A stretch of 64,000 nt of DNA, taken from the NCBI GenBank assembly GCA_036500765.1, contig DASYBM010000015.1, forward strand, positions 62,001-126,000, given 5' to 3'. This DNA comes from Candidatus Sulfotelmatobacter sp. GTDB taxonomy: Bacteria > Acidobacteriota > Terriglobia > Terriglobales > Acidobacteriaceae. Both the position numbers and the translations under genes were made by a program. Below, one piece after another: positions 1-10,266 of this stretch (position 1 is the stretch's first letter; each line of letters begins with the position of its first letter). The notes under the pieces were generated by a model, which searched no databases, was not told where the DNA came from, and saw nothing but the letters and a program-made list of their open reading frames with translations.

Positions 1-929
1 GCTTGAATGGGATAGACCGAGCCGCTGGGAAAGAATAGCAGCGTGTTGAGAATGCCAAACATCGCCCGCGGAACGAGCGGATCTTCAATGCGCACCATCA
101 GCAAGAACATCATTGTGTTAAAGGCCAGCGAAGTCAGCACGATCATGATCAGCAGTCCGATCACGGTTACGGGATTGAAAATCGTGCCCACGCCCGCCAT
201 CATCGAGCCGATGGCAACGATGATCACGCCCGTCATCACGGCCTTGATGGCGCCCGCGAGGTTCAGTCCCAGCACGAGTTCGAGCTTCGTGATCGGCGTG
301 ACCAGGTAGCCTTCATGCACGCCGCGCGCTTTGTCGTCGATGTAGAGCATGCCGCCGCCGATCATCACCGAGACGAACATGGCCAGCACCAGCGACCCCG
401 GCAGCAGATATTTCATGTACTCGATGTAGGGATAAAGTTCGACAATGTCGAGCGCCGTCTGCTGCAGAATGCGGGGCGAGACCGTGGGCTGGTTGAGCGA
501 GTTGGTCAGGTCGGTTAATTCCGATTCGACCGCCGAACTCATGAAGTTGTCGCTGTTATCGACGACCAACGCAATGCGGGGATGGTTCTCCTCGTACACG
601 CGCCGCGAAAACTGCGGCGGGATAATCACCGCGCCTTCCAGTTTGCCGTTGCGCACATCTTCCTGGGCCTGCCGTTCGCTGTCGTACTCGATGGGCACGA
701 AGGTGCGGATGTTGGCGCGAACGGAATCGAATGCTTCCCGGACTCGCACGGCCTGCGGACCACCGTCCTGGTCGACGATGGCGACGCGGGCATCGTGAAT
801 CTTTCCGCCGAACGCATTGCCCAGAATGATCAACTGCACCAGCGGGAAAATCATCGATGCCAGCATCAGCGCCGGCGAGCGGAAGAATTTTCGCATCTCG
901 CGCTCGACAATCGCCATCATTCGATTCAT
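1..929 (-). CDS. ABC-2 type transporter permease (partial, 3' end outside window)
   Basis: Membrane subunit of an ABC exporter. The frame is open from ATG at 929 to the window edge and reads MNRMMAIVEREMRKF... with an N-terminal amphipathic/TM segment, a roughly 130-residue periplasmic region, and then several hydrophobic helices (LLPGSLVLAMFVSVMIGGGM and following), the layout of ABC-2 permeases of the YhhJ/YbhS type. The ATG overlaps the TGA of the upstream ATPase gene in an ATGA, so the two are translationally coupled. The C-terminal helices lie beyond base 1. The context (TetR, HlyD, ATPase) resembles the E. coli cecR-ybhGFSR efflux operon. A second permease may follow outside the window. 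The family is clear; the substrate is unknown. Confidence 0.88.
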   Translation of the reverse strand, partial: MNRMMAIVEREMRKFFRSPALMLASMIFPLVQLIILGNAFGGKIHDARVAIVDQDGGPQAVRVREAFDSVRANIRTFVPIEYDSERQAQEDVRNGKLEGAVIIPPQFSRRVYEENHPRIALVVDNSDNFMSSAVESELTDLTNSLNQPTVSPRILQQTALDIVELYPYIEYMKYLLPGSLVLAMFVSVMIGGGMLYIDDKARGVHEGYLVTPITKLELVLGLNLAGAIKAVMTGVIIVAIGSMMAGVGTIFNPVTVIGLLIMIVLTSLAFNTMMFLLMVRIEDPLVPRAMFGILNTLLFFPSGSVYPIQ

Positions 930-1993
930 GGCTGCAACCCCGGCCGCTGCGGCATTACGAACGCATACGCTTTTTGCAGTTCGTCGCGCAGTTGCCGCCC
1001 GGTGTAGTGAACGAACACGTCGTCGAGCGTAGTGTTCTGCACCGAAAGCGACTTCACCGCAACTCCGCTCTGGACGGCCATTTCTACCAATTGGGTCGTC
1101 GTGTGCGAACCGTTGCCGGTCAGTACGCGATACATCCCCGCGCCCTCATGCTGCACCGACGTCACTTCATCGAGCGCGCCCAGTTTTTGCTGCCAATCCG
1201 CCGGAGGATTTTCGAACTGTGCTTCAATCACGTTCGATCCCGGCACGCTGGCCTTAAGAGCGCTGGGCGCGTCGAGCGCCACCAATTTGCCGTGATCGAC
1301 GATAGCGATGCGATCGCACAGGCGGTCAGCCTCATCCATGTAGTGGGTGGTAATCAGAATCGTCAGTTGCCGATGTTCTTTGATGTTGCCCAGCATCTCC
1401 CACACCGCTACGCGGGATACGGGGTCGAGTCCGGTGGTCGGCTCATCGAGAAAAAATATCCGGGGATGGTGGACCAGACCGCGCGCAATCTCGAGCCGCC
1501 GCCGCATTCCGCCGGAGAGCGTCTTCGTGGCCGCATCGCGCCACTTGGTCAGATCAACCAGCTCAAGCAGCTCATCGATCGACTTCTTCCGCTCTTTCGC
1601 TGGCACGTCGTAGAGCTTGGCATAAATATTCATATTCTCTTCGACAGTCAGATCCAGATCGCTGGTGAGCGCCTGTGGAATCACCCCAATCATGCGGCGC
1701 GCGGCATTTGGCTCCTTGGCAACGTCATGTCCCGCGATGCGCGCGTGCCCCGCGGTAATCGGGATGAGCGTGGTCATCATCCGTATGAGCGTTGACTTCC
1801 CTGCCCCGTTCGGACCGAGCAGGCCGAAAATTTCGCCTTCCTTCACGCTGAATGAAACGTCGTCGACGGCTGTGAAGTCGCCGTACTTTTTAACAATATG
1901 ATCGACCTCAATGGCCGACGGCGCCGCAGGATCGTAGACGGGCTTCTCCAATGTCGCCCCGTGCTTCGTGTTTTGATTTGACTCCGCCATCAT
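926..1993 (-). CDS. ABC transporter ATP-binding protein
   Basis: Cytoplasmic ATPase that drives the exporter with the adjoining ABC-2 permease. The 355-residue protein has one nucleotide-binding domain: Walker A GPNGAGKST (about residues 60-68), signature LSGGMRRR (159-166), Walker B IFFLDEPTTGLD (179-190) and the H-loop in TTHYMDEA. A C-terminal extension of about 100 residues matches the DrrA/YbhF class. Unlike E. coli YbhF it carries a single ATPase domain. The start overlaps the HlyD stop by 4 bases and the stop overlaps the permease start, so one polycistronic unit is likely. The export substrate (drug-like or other) cannot be read from the sequence. Confidence 0.93.
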   Translation of the reverse strand: MMAESNQNTKHGATLEKPVYDPAAPSAIEVDHIVKKYGDFTAVDDVSFSVKEGEIFGLLGPNGAGKSTLIRMMTTLIPITAGHARIAGHDVAKEPNAARRMIGVIPQALTSDLDLTVEENMNIYAKLYDVPAKERKKSIDELLELVDLTKWRDAATKTLSGGMRRRLEIARGLVHHPRIFFLDEPTTGLDPVSRVAVWEMLGNIKEHRQLTILITTHYMDEADRLCDRIAIVDHGKLVALDAPSALKASVPGSNVIEAQFENPPADWQQKLGALDEVTSVQHEGAGMYRVLTGNGSHTTTQLVEMAVQSGVAVKSLSVQNTTLDDVFVHYTGRQLRDELQKAYAFVMPQRPGLQP

Positions 1994-3087
1994 CGTGGCC
2001 CCGCGTCGGCTGTGCTCTGCGTGCCAGTGCCCTTCAGTTGCTCCGGCGATACTAGGACTTCGGCCGTCATGCCGGGCACGAACGCGCCCTTGGGGTTGTC
2101 CATGCGAATTTTCAGCACGATAGTTTTGATATCGCGTTTGCGGCGGCTCACATCGCGCTGAGTGGCGAAATCGCCTTCCACGCCTTTAAAAAATACTTTG
2201 CCGCTCTGCACCGTTCCACCGGGCAGCCGCACGCGCAGCACATCGCCATAACCAATGTGGTCCGCATACGTTTCCGGGATGGCGGCTCGCGCCCACGTGT
2301 CGTTCAGGTCGACGATCGTGACGATCGGTGCGCCGATGTTGACAACCTCTCCCTGCCGCGCCGCGCGCACCGAAACCGTCCCGCTGACCGGCGCATACAC
2401 ATTGGTGTAACCCAGGCGGACCGCGGCTTGATTTTTCAACGCGACCGCATTCTTTAAATCTGCCTCGGTCGAGGCGACAGTGCTCTTCGCGGCATTCGCC
2501 TGATGGGTGCGCGCGATGGCCGAATTCAGATCGGCTTCCGCCGCTCTCACCAACTCCTGCTGAGCCTGCACGGTGGCCTGCGCAGCCTGCAGATTGGTCT
2601 CGGCCTGCACGCGATCCTGATCGGATGCCACGCCCGCTTTGGCCAATGCAATGGCGCGGCGGCTGTCGCTCTCAGTGCGATCGAGCGCAGCTTTGGCCTG
2701 AAGCAGTTGCGCCTTCGCCGACGACAGCTTGGCCAGCGCGTTGGCCACATCGCTCGAAGTCGAGCCGGTTGTCGATAGTTCGGTGGCCTGCATCTCGGTA
2801 ACTTTGTGTTGCAGGCTCGCGATTGTGGCCGTGGATGCGGCTTCTTGCGCCGCAAGTTCCGAGGGGTCGAGCACGGCGATCAGATCTCCGGCCTTAACCG
2901 GAGTTCCCTCGTCCACCAGCAGTTTCTGGATGCGGCCCTCGACCTGCGCGCTTACTATCACCTGGTTTGCATCGACCGTGCCGATCAGCACCAGATCCTT
3001 GGAATGGTCGACCGAGAAAAAGTAGTAGGTCGCGGCAATCGCGAAGATGACTCCGAGAAGGATGAGAAAACGGTTACGCGCGCTCAT
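1990..3087 (-). CDS. HlyD-family membrane fusion protein (efflux periplasmic adaptor)
   Basis: Periplasmic adaptor linking the inner-membrane ABC pump to an outer-membrane channel. The 365-residue protein has an N-terminal membrane anchor (LILLGVIFAIAATYYFFSV, about residues 8-26), a split lipoyl/barrel-sandwich domain (GRIQKLLVDEGTPVKAGD... and VYAPVSGTVSVRAARQGEVV), a long Ala/Gln-rich alpha-helical hairpin between about residues 85 and 215, and a beta-barrel domain. The architecture fits YbhG/EmrA-like proteins. It overlaps the TetR gene upstream by 14 bases and the ATPase downstream by 4. No outer-membrane partner is visible in the window. Confidence 0.9.
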   Translation of the reverse strand: MSARNRFLILLGVIFAIAATYYFFSVDHSKDLVLIGTVDANQVIVSAQVEGRIQKLLVDEGTPVKAGDLIAVLDPSELAAQEAASTATIASLQHKVTEMQATELSTTGSTSSDVANALAKLSSAKAQLLQAKAALDRTESDSRRAIALAKAGVASDQDRVQAETNLQAAQATVQAQQELVRAAEADLNSAIARTHQANAAKSTVASTEADLKNAVALKNQAAVRLGYTNVYAPVSGTVSVRAARQGEVVNIGAPIVTIVDLNDTWARAAIPETYADHIGYGDVLRVRLPGGTVQSGKVFFKGVEGDFATQRDVSRRKRDIKTIVLKIRMDNPKGAFVPGMTAEVLVSPEQLKGTGTQSTADAGPR

Positions 3088-3808
3088 GAGCGTGCTCCTT
3101 GCGTGACGTTCGCTTTAAGCCCAGTTCCGGAGATAAACGCTCTGGAACAAACAAGGCGGCAGAAATGAAATCGAGCACCGAAGCGCGTCGCTCCGCGATC
3201 CGCTCCGGCGTCAGAGGGTTAAACCCAACAATCTTCTGCATCATGGGAGCGCTGCTGAAATAAAAAACGATCATCGCGACCATTGACGGCACAAAATGCT
3301 CGGGCTTGACCGCGCGAAATTCGCCGGCAGAGATTCCTTTTCGCATCAGTTCGCCCACCCGCACAAAAATTGGCTGGATATAGTTCTTGACGATCTTGTC
3401 GATGTGCTGCGACTGGCCTTCGCGTGCCCGCATCATCTCACGCTGCATCAGCCGAGGATAAAGCTGGTTAGACGCGATGAAATCGAAGTACGCGCCGGCG
3501 TAGGCAAGAATCTTCTGGCGCGGCGGCAGGTCGCCGTCAAGCACACGGAACACGCTGTCTTTCAGTCCGGAGAACGCGTCGTCGAGCACCGCGCCGTAGA
3601 GCGTTTCTTTATCTTTGAAGTAGTAGTAGAGCAGGGCCTTGTTGACCCCGGCCTCGCCGGCGATGGCGTCAGTGCGAGCTCCAGCGATGCCGTGTTCGGC
3701 AAACTCCGCGGCGGCCGCGTGGAGAATGGCCGCGCGGCTCTCCTCGGGCTGCCCGCGGGATCCCATGCGGCGGTGCAATGCATGACGGCGATGAAATAGA
3801 CGAGCCAT
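3074..3808 (-). CDS. TetR-family transcriptional regulator
   Basis: Probable local repressor of the efflux operon it heads. The 244-residue protein carries an N-terminal helix-turn-helix: EESRAAILHAAAAEFAEHG, then DAIAGEAGVNKALLYYYFKDKETL. A C-terminal ligand-binding half of about 150 residues follows, in the style of CecR (YbiH). The first ATG is 3808; an internal ATG (MGSRGQPEES) at about 3763 would remove a basic N-terminal tail and is a fair alternative. A near-perfect 20-bp palindrome lies 18 bases upstream of the first ATG, which fits autoregulation. The 3' end runs 14 bases into the HlyD gene. Confidence 0.9.
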   Translation of the reverse strand: MARLFHRRHALHRRMGSRGQPEESRAAILHAAAAEFAEHGIAGARTDAIAGEAGVNKALLYYYFKDKETLYGAVLDDAFSGLKDSVFRVLDGDLPPRQKILAYAGAYFDFIASNQLYPRLMQREMMRAREGQSQHIDKIVKNYIQPIFVRVGELMRKGISAGEFRAVKPEHFVPSMVAMIVFYFSSAPMMQKIVGFNPLTPERIAERRASVLDFISAALFVPERLSPELGLKRTSRKEHAHERA

Positions 3809-3826
3809 AATTTGCCCCGGAAATCG

Positions 3827-3846
3827 CTAATTAACTAGTTAGTTAG
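3827..3846. promoter_or_regulatory. Candidate TetR operator palindrome
   Basis: The 20-bp sequence CTAATTAACTAGTTAGTTAG is palindromic at 18 of 20 positions, centred on ACTAGT, and sits just upstream of the tetR-family start. It lies in an AT-rich island in otherwise GC-rich DNA. Position and symmetry suggest the autoregulatory site of the efflux operon. The assignment is inferred. Confidence 0.6.
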
Positions 3847-3974
3847 ATTATACTCCTGCGAGCCGATTGCACCAACTGTTTTTCCAGTTTCCGGCCGGCC
3901 GCATCCAGCTAAAGGAACGTCGGCCATGTTCTAATACCTCTTCGCATTCACACTTGCGCCAAAGAGGGCTCTAG

Positions 3975-4958
3975 ATGAACAGGTTCCTTCTGCTCGCCGC
4001 TGCCTGCTTGCTTCTATTATTGTGTGCCGTCGCCATAAGCCAGGCAGCCAAACCAGACCGCCAGGTCGCGGTCACGATCGACGACCTTCCCGCGGGTATG
4101 GCCGATCGTCTGCCCGCCGCCGACATCACGGCGATGACAACCAAGCTGTTGACCACGTTGCGCGATCGGAAAGTTCCCGCAGTCGGCTTCGTAAACGAGA
4201 AGAAGCTCTATAAAACCGGAGAAGTCGATGAGCGCATCAAGGCGCTTCAAATGTGGCTCGACTATGGTTTCGAACTGGGAAATCATACCTTCAGTCACGC
4301 TTCGCTAAACCAGGTCGGACTGAAAGCGTGGGAGGACGACGTCATCCAGGGCGAAAGCGTGACTCGCATACTGCTGGCGCAGCGGAAAATGAAACTGCGG
4401 TATTTCCGCCATCCCTATCTCGATACCGGACGCGACCTGCAGACGCGGCGCGAGGCCGAGGCATTTCTTGTAGAGCGCGGCTACCGCATCGCTCCCATTA
4501 CACTCGACGGCTGGGACTGGATGTTCGCCGGACTCTACGAAGACGCGAAAAAGCGAAATGATGGTGATCTCGAAACAAAGATCGTGAAGGAATATCTCGC
4601 GTATCACGACGCGGTGTTCGCATACTCTGAACAGCTTTCCGCGAAGATCGTCGGCTACGAACCGAAACAGATTCTGCTATTGCACGCCAGCAACCTGGAA
4701 GCCGATCACGTCGGCGAATTGCTCGACGTTCTGCGCAAGCGCGGTTATCGCTTCATCACCCTCGAAGACGCGCTCAGCGATCCCGCCTACAGCCTGCCCG
4801 ATACCTATGTGGGGGAAGAAGGCACGGGATGGCTCGACCATTGGGCAATTACACAAGGCAAGATTCCGCAAGGCGCTCCACAATTTCCGCAGTGGGTGGT
4901 GGAGCGCACGAAAGAGTTGCATCTCTCGACGGGGCAGGTCACGGCCCCAGCCCCATAG
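3975..4958 (+). CDS. Secreted polysaccharide deacetylase (NodB-like)
   Basis: Predicted metal-dependent deacetylase of an N- or O-acetylated polysaccharide outside the inner membrane. The 327-residue protein starts with a signal peptide (MNRFLLLAAACLLLLLCAVA, cleavage near SQAA-KP). It keeps the NodB motifs: TIDDLP (Asp pair, about residues 35-40), GNHTFSHASLN (metal-binding His pair), RYFRHPYL and a late LLLHASN. The sequence between motifs resembles the xylanase/chitin deacetylase branch of family CE4. It is transcribed divergently from the TetR operon and stands alone. Substrate is unknown. Confidence 0.87.
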   Translation: MNRFLLLAAACLLLLLCAVAISQAAKPDRQVAVTIDDLPAGMADRLPAADITAMTTKLLTTLRDRKVPAVGFVNEKKLYKTGEVDERIKALQMWLDYGFELGNHTFSHASLNQVGLKAWEDDVIQGESVTRILLAQRKMKLRYFRHPYLDTGRDLQTRREAEAFLVERGYRIAPITLDGWDWMFAGLYEDAKKRNDGDLETKIVKEYLAYHDAVFAYSEQLSAKIVGYEPKQILLLHASNLEADHVGELLDVLRKRGYRFITLEDALSDPAYSLPDTYVGEEGTGWLDHWAITQGKIPQGAPQFPQWVVERTKELHLSTGQVTAPAP

Positions 4959-4967
4959 CAACGCCCA

Positions 4968-5043
4968 CGTGGCGGCGGACGCATTCGTCCGTCCGCAACG
5001 AATGCACCATGCTTTTCCCCAGACGAATGCGTCCGGGGCTACG
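4968..5043. repeat. Dispersed palindromic repeat R1, copy 1
   Basis: Two inverted GGACGCATTCGTCC/GACGAATGCGTCC units flank a 30-base centre and the copy ends in GGGGCTACGTG. Other copies are at 6998-7090 and 12034-12064, with a fragment near 46856. Its right end supplies the TAG stop (CTA on this strand) of the sulfur-carrier gene. Confidence 0.75.
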
Positions 5044-5323
5044 TGATGGTGCCGCCTGCGATCGAGGGCACCAGCAAAACTTCGTCGTCTTCCTGAAACG
5101 CATATCCCGCACCGCCGAGAAAGCGTATGTCTTCTTCATTTACGTAAACATTCAGGAAGCGGCGAATCTGGCCCTGGTCGTCGCGCAGGTGGGGCTTCAG
5201 CTCGGGAAATTTTTCGTCGAGCACGGAAAACAAATCTCCAAGGTTCGACGCGACACAGGTAATCGACTTCAGGCCGTCGGTGTGGCGGCGTAGCGCCGTC
5301 GGAATTTGCACGGTGATCGGCAT
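5039..5323 (-). CDS. CysO/MoaD/ThiS-family sulfur carrier protein
   Basis: Ubiquitin-like sulfur carrier of 94 residues. MPITVQIPTALRRHTDG...LNVYVNEEDIRFLGG...DEVLLVPSIAGGTIT follows mycobacterial CysO closely as I remember it (PTxLRxHTxG, FVNxYVNxEDxRF, xxxPAVAGG). Such proteins are thiocarboxylated on a C-terminal Gly-Gly and donate sulfur to a PLP enzyme. Here the GlyGly is followed by Thr-Ile-Thr and the TAG stop, so either the tail is removed or the protein is not a classic donor. It lies 2 bases after the threonine-synthase-like gene, under the same SAM riboswitch. The start was chosen to avoid a long overlap; RsmJ-like or MoaD roles are less likely, as no molybdopterin genes are near. 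Confidence 0.85.
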   Translation of the reverse strand: MPITVQIPTALRRHTDGLKSITCVASNLGDLFSVLDEKFPELKPHLRDDQGQIRRFLNVYVNEEDIRFLGGAGYAFQEDDEVLLVPSIAGGTIT

Positions 5324-5325
5324 GT

Positions 5326-6648
5326 TTACGCTCCCACCGCTTCGGCAATCACTCCAGGAATGTCGGTCGTCTTCAGCGATCGCTGCAAGTAGTTCTCGAA
5401 CTCCGTCAGCTTCGGAGCAATCGCCCGCTCGGTCTCGTAAACGCCCGCAAAAACGTCGGTCGTCTTGAGCCCGTTGCCGGTGATGCAAAGAACGGTGGTC
5501 TCTTCCGGCAGGATGCGGTCCTGGCGATAGAGTTTGCCCGCGCAGCCGACCGTCACTCCTCCGGCAGTCTCGGTGAATATGCCTTCCGATTCCGCCAGCA
5601 GCTTGATCGAATCGATCACTTCCGGATCGCTGACATCTTCGCTCCATCCGCCGCTGCCTTTGATGGCTTTGATGGCGTAGTGTCCGTCGGCGGGATTGCC
5701 AATGGCGAGCGAGCGCGCAATGGTCGACGGTTTCTGGGGCTCGATCTCAGAGCTGCCGGTCTTGACCGCAGTCGAAATCGGAGAGCATCCCGTAGCTTGT
5801 GCGCCGAAGAATTTCACTTCCTTGTGCTCGACCAGTCCGAGCTTGACGAGTTCTTCAAACGCCTTCTTGATCTTGACGATCAACGACCCGCCGGCCATAG
5901 GGCAGACGACGTTATCGGGCAGGCGCCAGCCCAGTTGCTCGGCGATTTCGAAGCCGACAGTTTTCGATCCCTCGGCATAGTAAGGCCGCAAGTTAACATT
6001 GACGAAACCCCAGCGATGCTCGTCGGCGATCTGCGAGCACAGCCGGTTGACCTGATCGTAGTTGCCGGCGATGCGGACGACCTTGGCGCCGAAGACCTTC
6101 GTACCCAGAATTTTCGCGGGCTCAAGATCGGACGGGATGAAGATCCACGCCTTCAATCCTTCGCGCGCGGCGTGGGCAGCAACGGCGTTGGCCAGGTTTC
6201 CGGTCGATGAACACGAGACGGTGTCGAAGCCGAAAGCCTTCGCCTGCGAGAGCGCGACCGCGACCACGCGGTCTTTGAAACTTAAAGTCGGCAGACAGAC
6301 GGCGTCGTTCTTGATGTAGAGGTTCTTCGCGGCCGTCCCTCTCGCGGCCGTATCTGAAGATGACCTACTCAATTGCGCCGCCAGACGCGGAGCCTGAAGC
6401 AGCGGAGTGAAGCCGACCGGCAGCCGCGGTTCATATCCGTGCGGCAGAGGTAAAAGCTCGGAGTAGCGCCACATGTTCGGTGGCCGCTGGGCAATGCGCT
6501 CACGGTCAAAATGTCCGCGCAAGGCGTCGTAGTCGTAAGCCACTTCCAAGGGGGAGAAACAATCGTCGCAGATGGAGCGGGGCTGGTTCCCCCAGGTCCG
6601 TCCGCATTCGCGGCACCGCAGTTCGTAATGAAGATCGGCGTGAGACAT
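5326..6648 (-). CDS. thrC: Threonine synthase family PLP enzyme (SAM-riboswitch controlled)
   Basis: Fold-type II PLP enzyme, 440 residues from the ATG at 6648 (a TTG at 6672 is possible). It has an N-terminal zinc ribbon (Cys12, Cys15, Cys27, Cys30) and the PLP lysine in LSFKDRVVA (Lys125). The SSTGNLANAVAAHA phosphate loop and the AGGSLIVKIKKA region follow. Standard threonine synthases convert O-phosphohomoserine to threonine. Its position behind a SAM-I riboswitch and ahead of a CysO-like sulfur carrier points instead, or in addition, to sulfur amino acid synthesis, by analogy with the CysM-CysO pair. An ordinary ThrC fits the sequence; a homocysteine-forming role is a hypothesis. An Arg/Ser/Ala-rich stretch near residues 92-106 looks inserted. 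Confidence 0.88.
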   Translation of the reverse strand: MSHADLHYELRCRECGRTWGNQPRSICDDCFSPLEVAYDYDALRGHFDRERIAQRPPNMWRYSELLPLPHGYEPRLPVGFTPLLQAPRLAAQLSRSSSDTAARGTAAKNLYIKNDAVCLPTLSFKDRVVAVALSQAKAFGFDTVSCSSTGNLANAVAAHAAREGLKAWIFIPSDLEPAKILGTKVFGAKVVRIAGNYDQVNRLCSQIADEHRWGFVNVNLRPYYAEGSKTVGFEIAEQLGWRLPDNVVCPMAGGSLIVKIKKAFEELVKLGLVEHKEVKFFGAQATGCSPISTAVKTGSSEIEPQKPSTIARSLAIGNPADGHYAIKAIKGSGGWSEDVSDPEVIDSIKLLAESEGIFTETAGGVTVGCAGKLYRQDRILPEETTVLCITGNGLKTTDVFAGVYETERAIAPKLTEFENYLQRSLKTTDIPGVIAEAVGA

Positions 6649-6710
6649 GTTGCTACTCGCTTTCTGCTGCAAGCTGCGAATAGCTGGGTACGAGCCCGAA
6701 AAAGTGGCCT

Positions 6711-6752
6711 AAAAAGCAAAGGCCTCTTTTTCCGGGAAATAGGAAAAGAGGC
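6711..6752 (-). terminator. Intrinsic terminator of the SAM riboswitch
   Basis: On the minus strand GCCTCTTTTCC and GGAAAAAGAGGC form a stem with one bulged base, followed by CTTTGCTTTTT. It lies between the aptamer and the thrC-like start, the expected place for the OFF-state hairpin of a transcriptional S-box switch. Confidence 0.8.
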
Positions 6753-6779
6753 TATCGGAAAGCAAATACAGCGCGCTTG

Positions 6780-8606
<1,827 letters not shown>

Positions 8607-8646
8607 GCCAGAGAATTTCTAGGGGACGATTAGTCTCGCATGCCTT

Positions 8647-9447
8647 TTAGGGTAGGGAGCGCAGATAGGAAGAGATTTGCATTGCGTTCTGTAGCGTGAT
8701 CCCTTCGACGCTTGAAGTACCACTGTCCATTCTCCGGAGATCATCCTCCAAATCGATAATGGCACGGAGATGTATCGAACCCCAGATTGAGATCCAATAA
8801 CGCACGTTGAGTCGATCTTCGATGGGCGAGATTCTTGCAATCCTGAAGCCGGGACCAAAATCGAAAACCTCCACAAACGGTGCAAGGAATTCGGGCACAA
8901 TGCCATCGTCGCTAACCGACGTGCGGATACCGTAAGGGACCTCCAAAAATCTATGTTTGAGCTTGTGCTCGCAGACCCGAGCAATCTTTGTAGCTAGGAT
9001 GGACAGTCCTGCCCAAGGGATCGGCACTCCCCACGGCGAATTTTCATGTGGCCCTAGCCCTGGTATTGCGCCGCGACCTTTGGCGAGATCCTCGTAAGGC
9101 ATCAACTCCGTTCTGATCTTGGATCCCAGGCGGTCTCGATAGGCTTTTTCTGATTCTGACACTCCACGGGCATCGATCCCTAAAGAACGAAGCGCCCTGG
9201 CCCCGAGCCCAGAAACCCCTTCTTTTCGAGGATCGATGCATAAGACAGTACGGATAAAAAGATCCTTTTCGAGCCGCCCCAGCTCGCTGTTACATCTTGG
9301 ACAGCTCGGCGCAGTCCACCGTTGCACAGTCTGCGGCGTTGTGTCGGGATACCAAGACTGCGGGAGAGCATGATCAGAAGTTAAGGATTCGCACACACGA
9401 AGGCAATGTACGCATTTTCTCTCCGCCGCGCGTGTCCTCTTCGCCAT
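8647..9447 (-). CDS. HNH-endonuclease-like protein
   Basis: 266-residue protein whose first 60 residues form an HNH zinc-finger core: Cys12-x2-Cys15, SDH (His26), then Cys49-x2-Cys52-Asn53 in SCPRCNSELG. This is the CxxC-DH-CxxCN arrangement of HNH nucleases that process or nick nucleic acid. The remaining 200 residues have no motif I recognise. It stands alone, converging on thiC, with no methyltransferase, terminase or other defence gene beside it. It could be a solitary restriction or phage-derived nuclease; function is not established. Confidence 0.6.
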   Translation of the reverse strand: MAKRTRAAERKCVHCLRVCESLTSDHALPQSWYPDTTPQTVQRWTAPSCPRCNSELGRLEKDLFIRTVLCIDPRKEGVSGLGARALRSLGIDARGVSESEKAYRDRLGSKIRTELMPYEDLAKGRGAIPGLGPHENSPWGVPIPWAGLSILATKIARVCEHKLKHRFLEVPYGIRTSVSDDGIVPEFLAPFVEVFDFGPGFRIARISPIEDRLNVRYWISIWGSIHLRAIIDLEDDLRRMDSGTSSVEGITLQNAMQISSYLRSLP

Positions 9448-9599
9448 GCCGTTTCTCGGAAACTTGGTGCAATGTCATTTTCTCACTTCCCGCTCGCAAT
9501 ACGAAGCATATTCCTGGCGAATCTATAATGAGATTTTGAGAACCGCCGGGTGCCCCATCCTTATCGCGTTCGCTGCGAAAGGGTGGGTACCACGGGCTC

Positions 9600-9884
9600 G
9601 TGCATCGAGAAGGTTTGAAAACGTCGGCGGCGGAGTATTCTGTAGCCACGGCTACGAACTGGCTTGAATTCGCACAGAAGCTGCAGGAGAATGCCCGCGC
9701 AAACTTGGCTGCGGATCGAAAGCGCTTGAAGGATATTCTCGCAGCCAAAGAAGACGACGAAACTCTCGCGGCCATTGACGAAGGCATCCGAGATGTGAAA
9801 GCTGTTCGAGTCGTTCCAGCGGAAAAAGTCCACGAGCTGTTAGAAAAGTGGATCGCCGACTCGTCTGCGCCGAAAAGACTATAA
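9600..9884 (+). CDS. Small charged protein, possibly antitoxin-like
   Basis: 94 codons, unrecognised as a whole. The first 20 residues may not be translated, since the upstream DNA is an imperfect hairpin (GGTGCCCCATCCTT... AAGGGTGGGTACC, 9548-9590). The rest (NWLEFAQKLQENARANLAAD... VVPAEKVHELLEKWIADS) is highly helical and charged, the composition of small antitoxins such as those of ParE/RelE systems. No toxin-like frame follows within 160 bases. Codon use resembles the neighbours, so it is probably real, but no function is claimed. Confidence 0.4.
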   Translation: MHREGLKTSAAEYSVATATNWLEFAQKLQENARANLAADRKRLKDILAAKEDDETLAAIDEGIRDVKAVRVVPAEKVHELLEKWIADSSAPKRL

Positions 9885-10050
9885 GAAATTCGCGGGAGTC
9901 CAGGATGCCGCCAGCGAGTCGCTTTGCTTTCTATGGCTTACGTGTCATGACAACTTCGCATGCCTCTTACTGTGATGACGTTATGTTCCCACAGGAACAC
10001 TTTGCCGTGTGCCCCCGACCAAGCGATCTTGCTCATCTTCGCGCCTATTT

Positions 10051-10266
10051 TTATTTGTTCTTGAAATCATCGGGAGTCAGGCCAAAATCAGCGAGGACTT
10101 CTTCGTGCGGAATTCCCTTGCCTCCGCGTCGGTTGAACCAAGCCTTTGACTCGGCAACAGCCTGACGCTCCTGCTCGTTTTCCGGTTCGTCATCCACTGG
10201 AGCGTTCGCAATCGCGCGCGCAACGGGATCGAGCAAAGTTTCGAGCATATCGATCGCCTCCGGCAC
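10051..10266 (-). CDS. Antitoxin-like small protein, 5' end probably frameshifted
   Basis: 71 codons from a GTG. The sequence (ETLLDPVARAIANAPVDDEP, then RRGGKGIPHEEVLADFGL) resembles a common family of short proteins encoded before ParE/RelE-type toxins, with the typical D-x-ANAP-DDEP and EE-ADFGL parts. Upstream, ATG at 10322 opens MAADKQHATN-stop in another frame, while the gene's own frame continues as THELIEKLAPSQV without a start. Joined, the two would make a normal ~90-residue antitoxin, so a one-base lesion near 10295 is likely. The frame downstream (toward 9900) encodes no intact toxin. Confidence 0.5.
   Translation of the reverse strand: MPEAIDMLETLLDPVARAIANAPVDDEPENEQERQAVAESKAWFNRRGGKGIPHEEVLADFGLTPDDFKNK

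Noticed and set aside
5324-5647. Longer start for the sulfur carrier
   Set aside because: It would overlap the thrC-like gene by 320 bases and add unrelated residues; MPITVQIP matches the family start.
9885-10050. Toxin partner for the neighbouring antitoxin-like genes
   Set aside because: Only a 33-codon minus-strand frame (MSKIAWSGAHGKVFLW...) is present, with no toxin motif.
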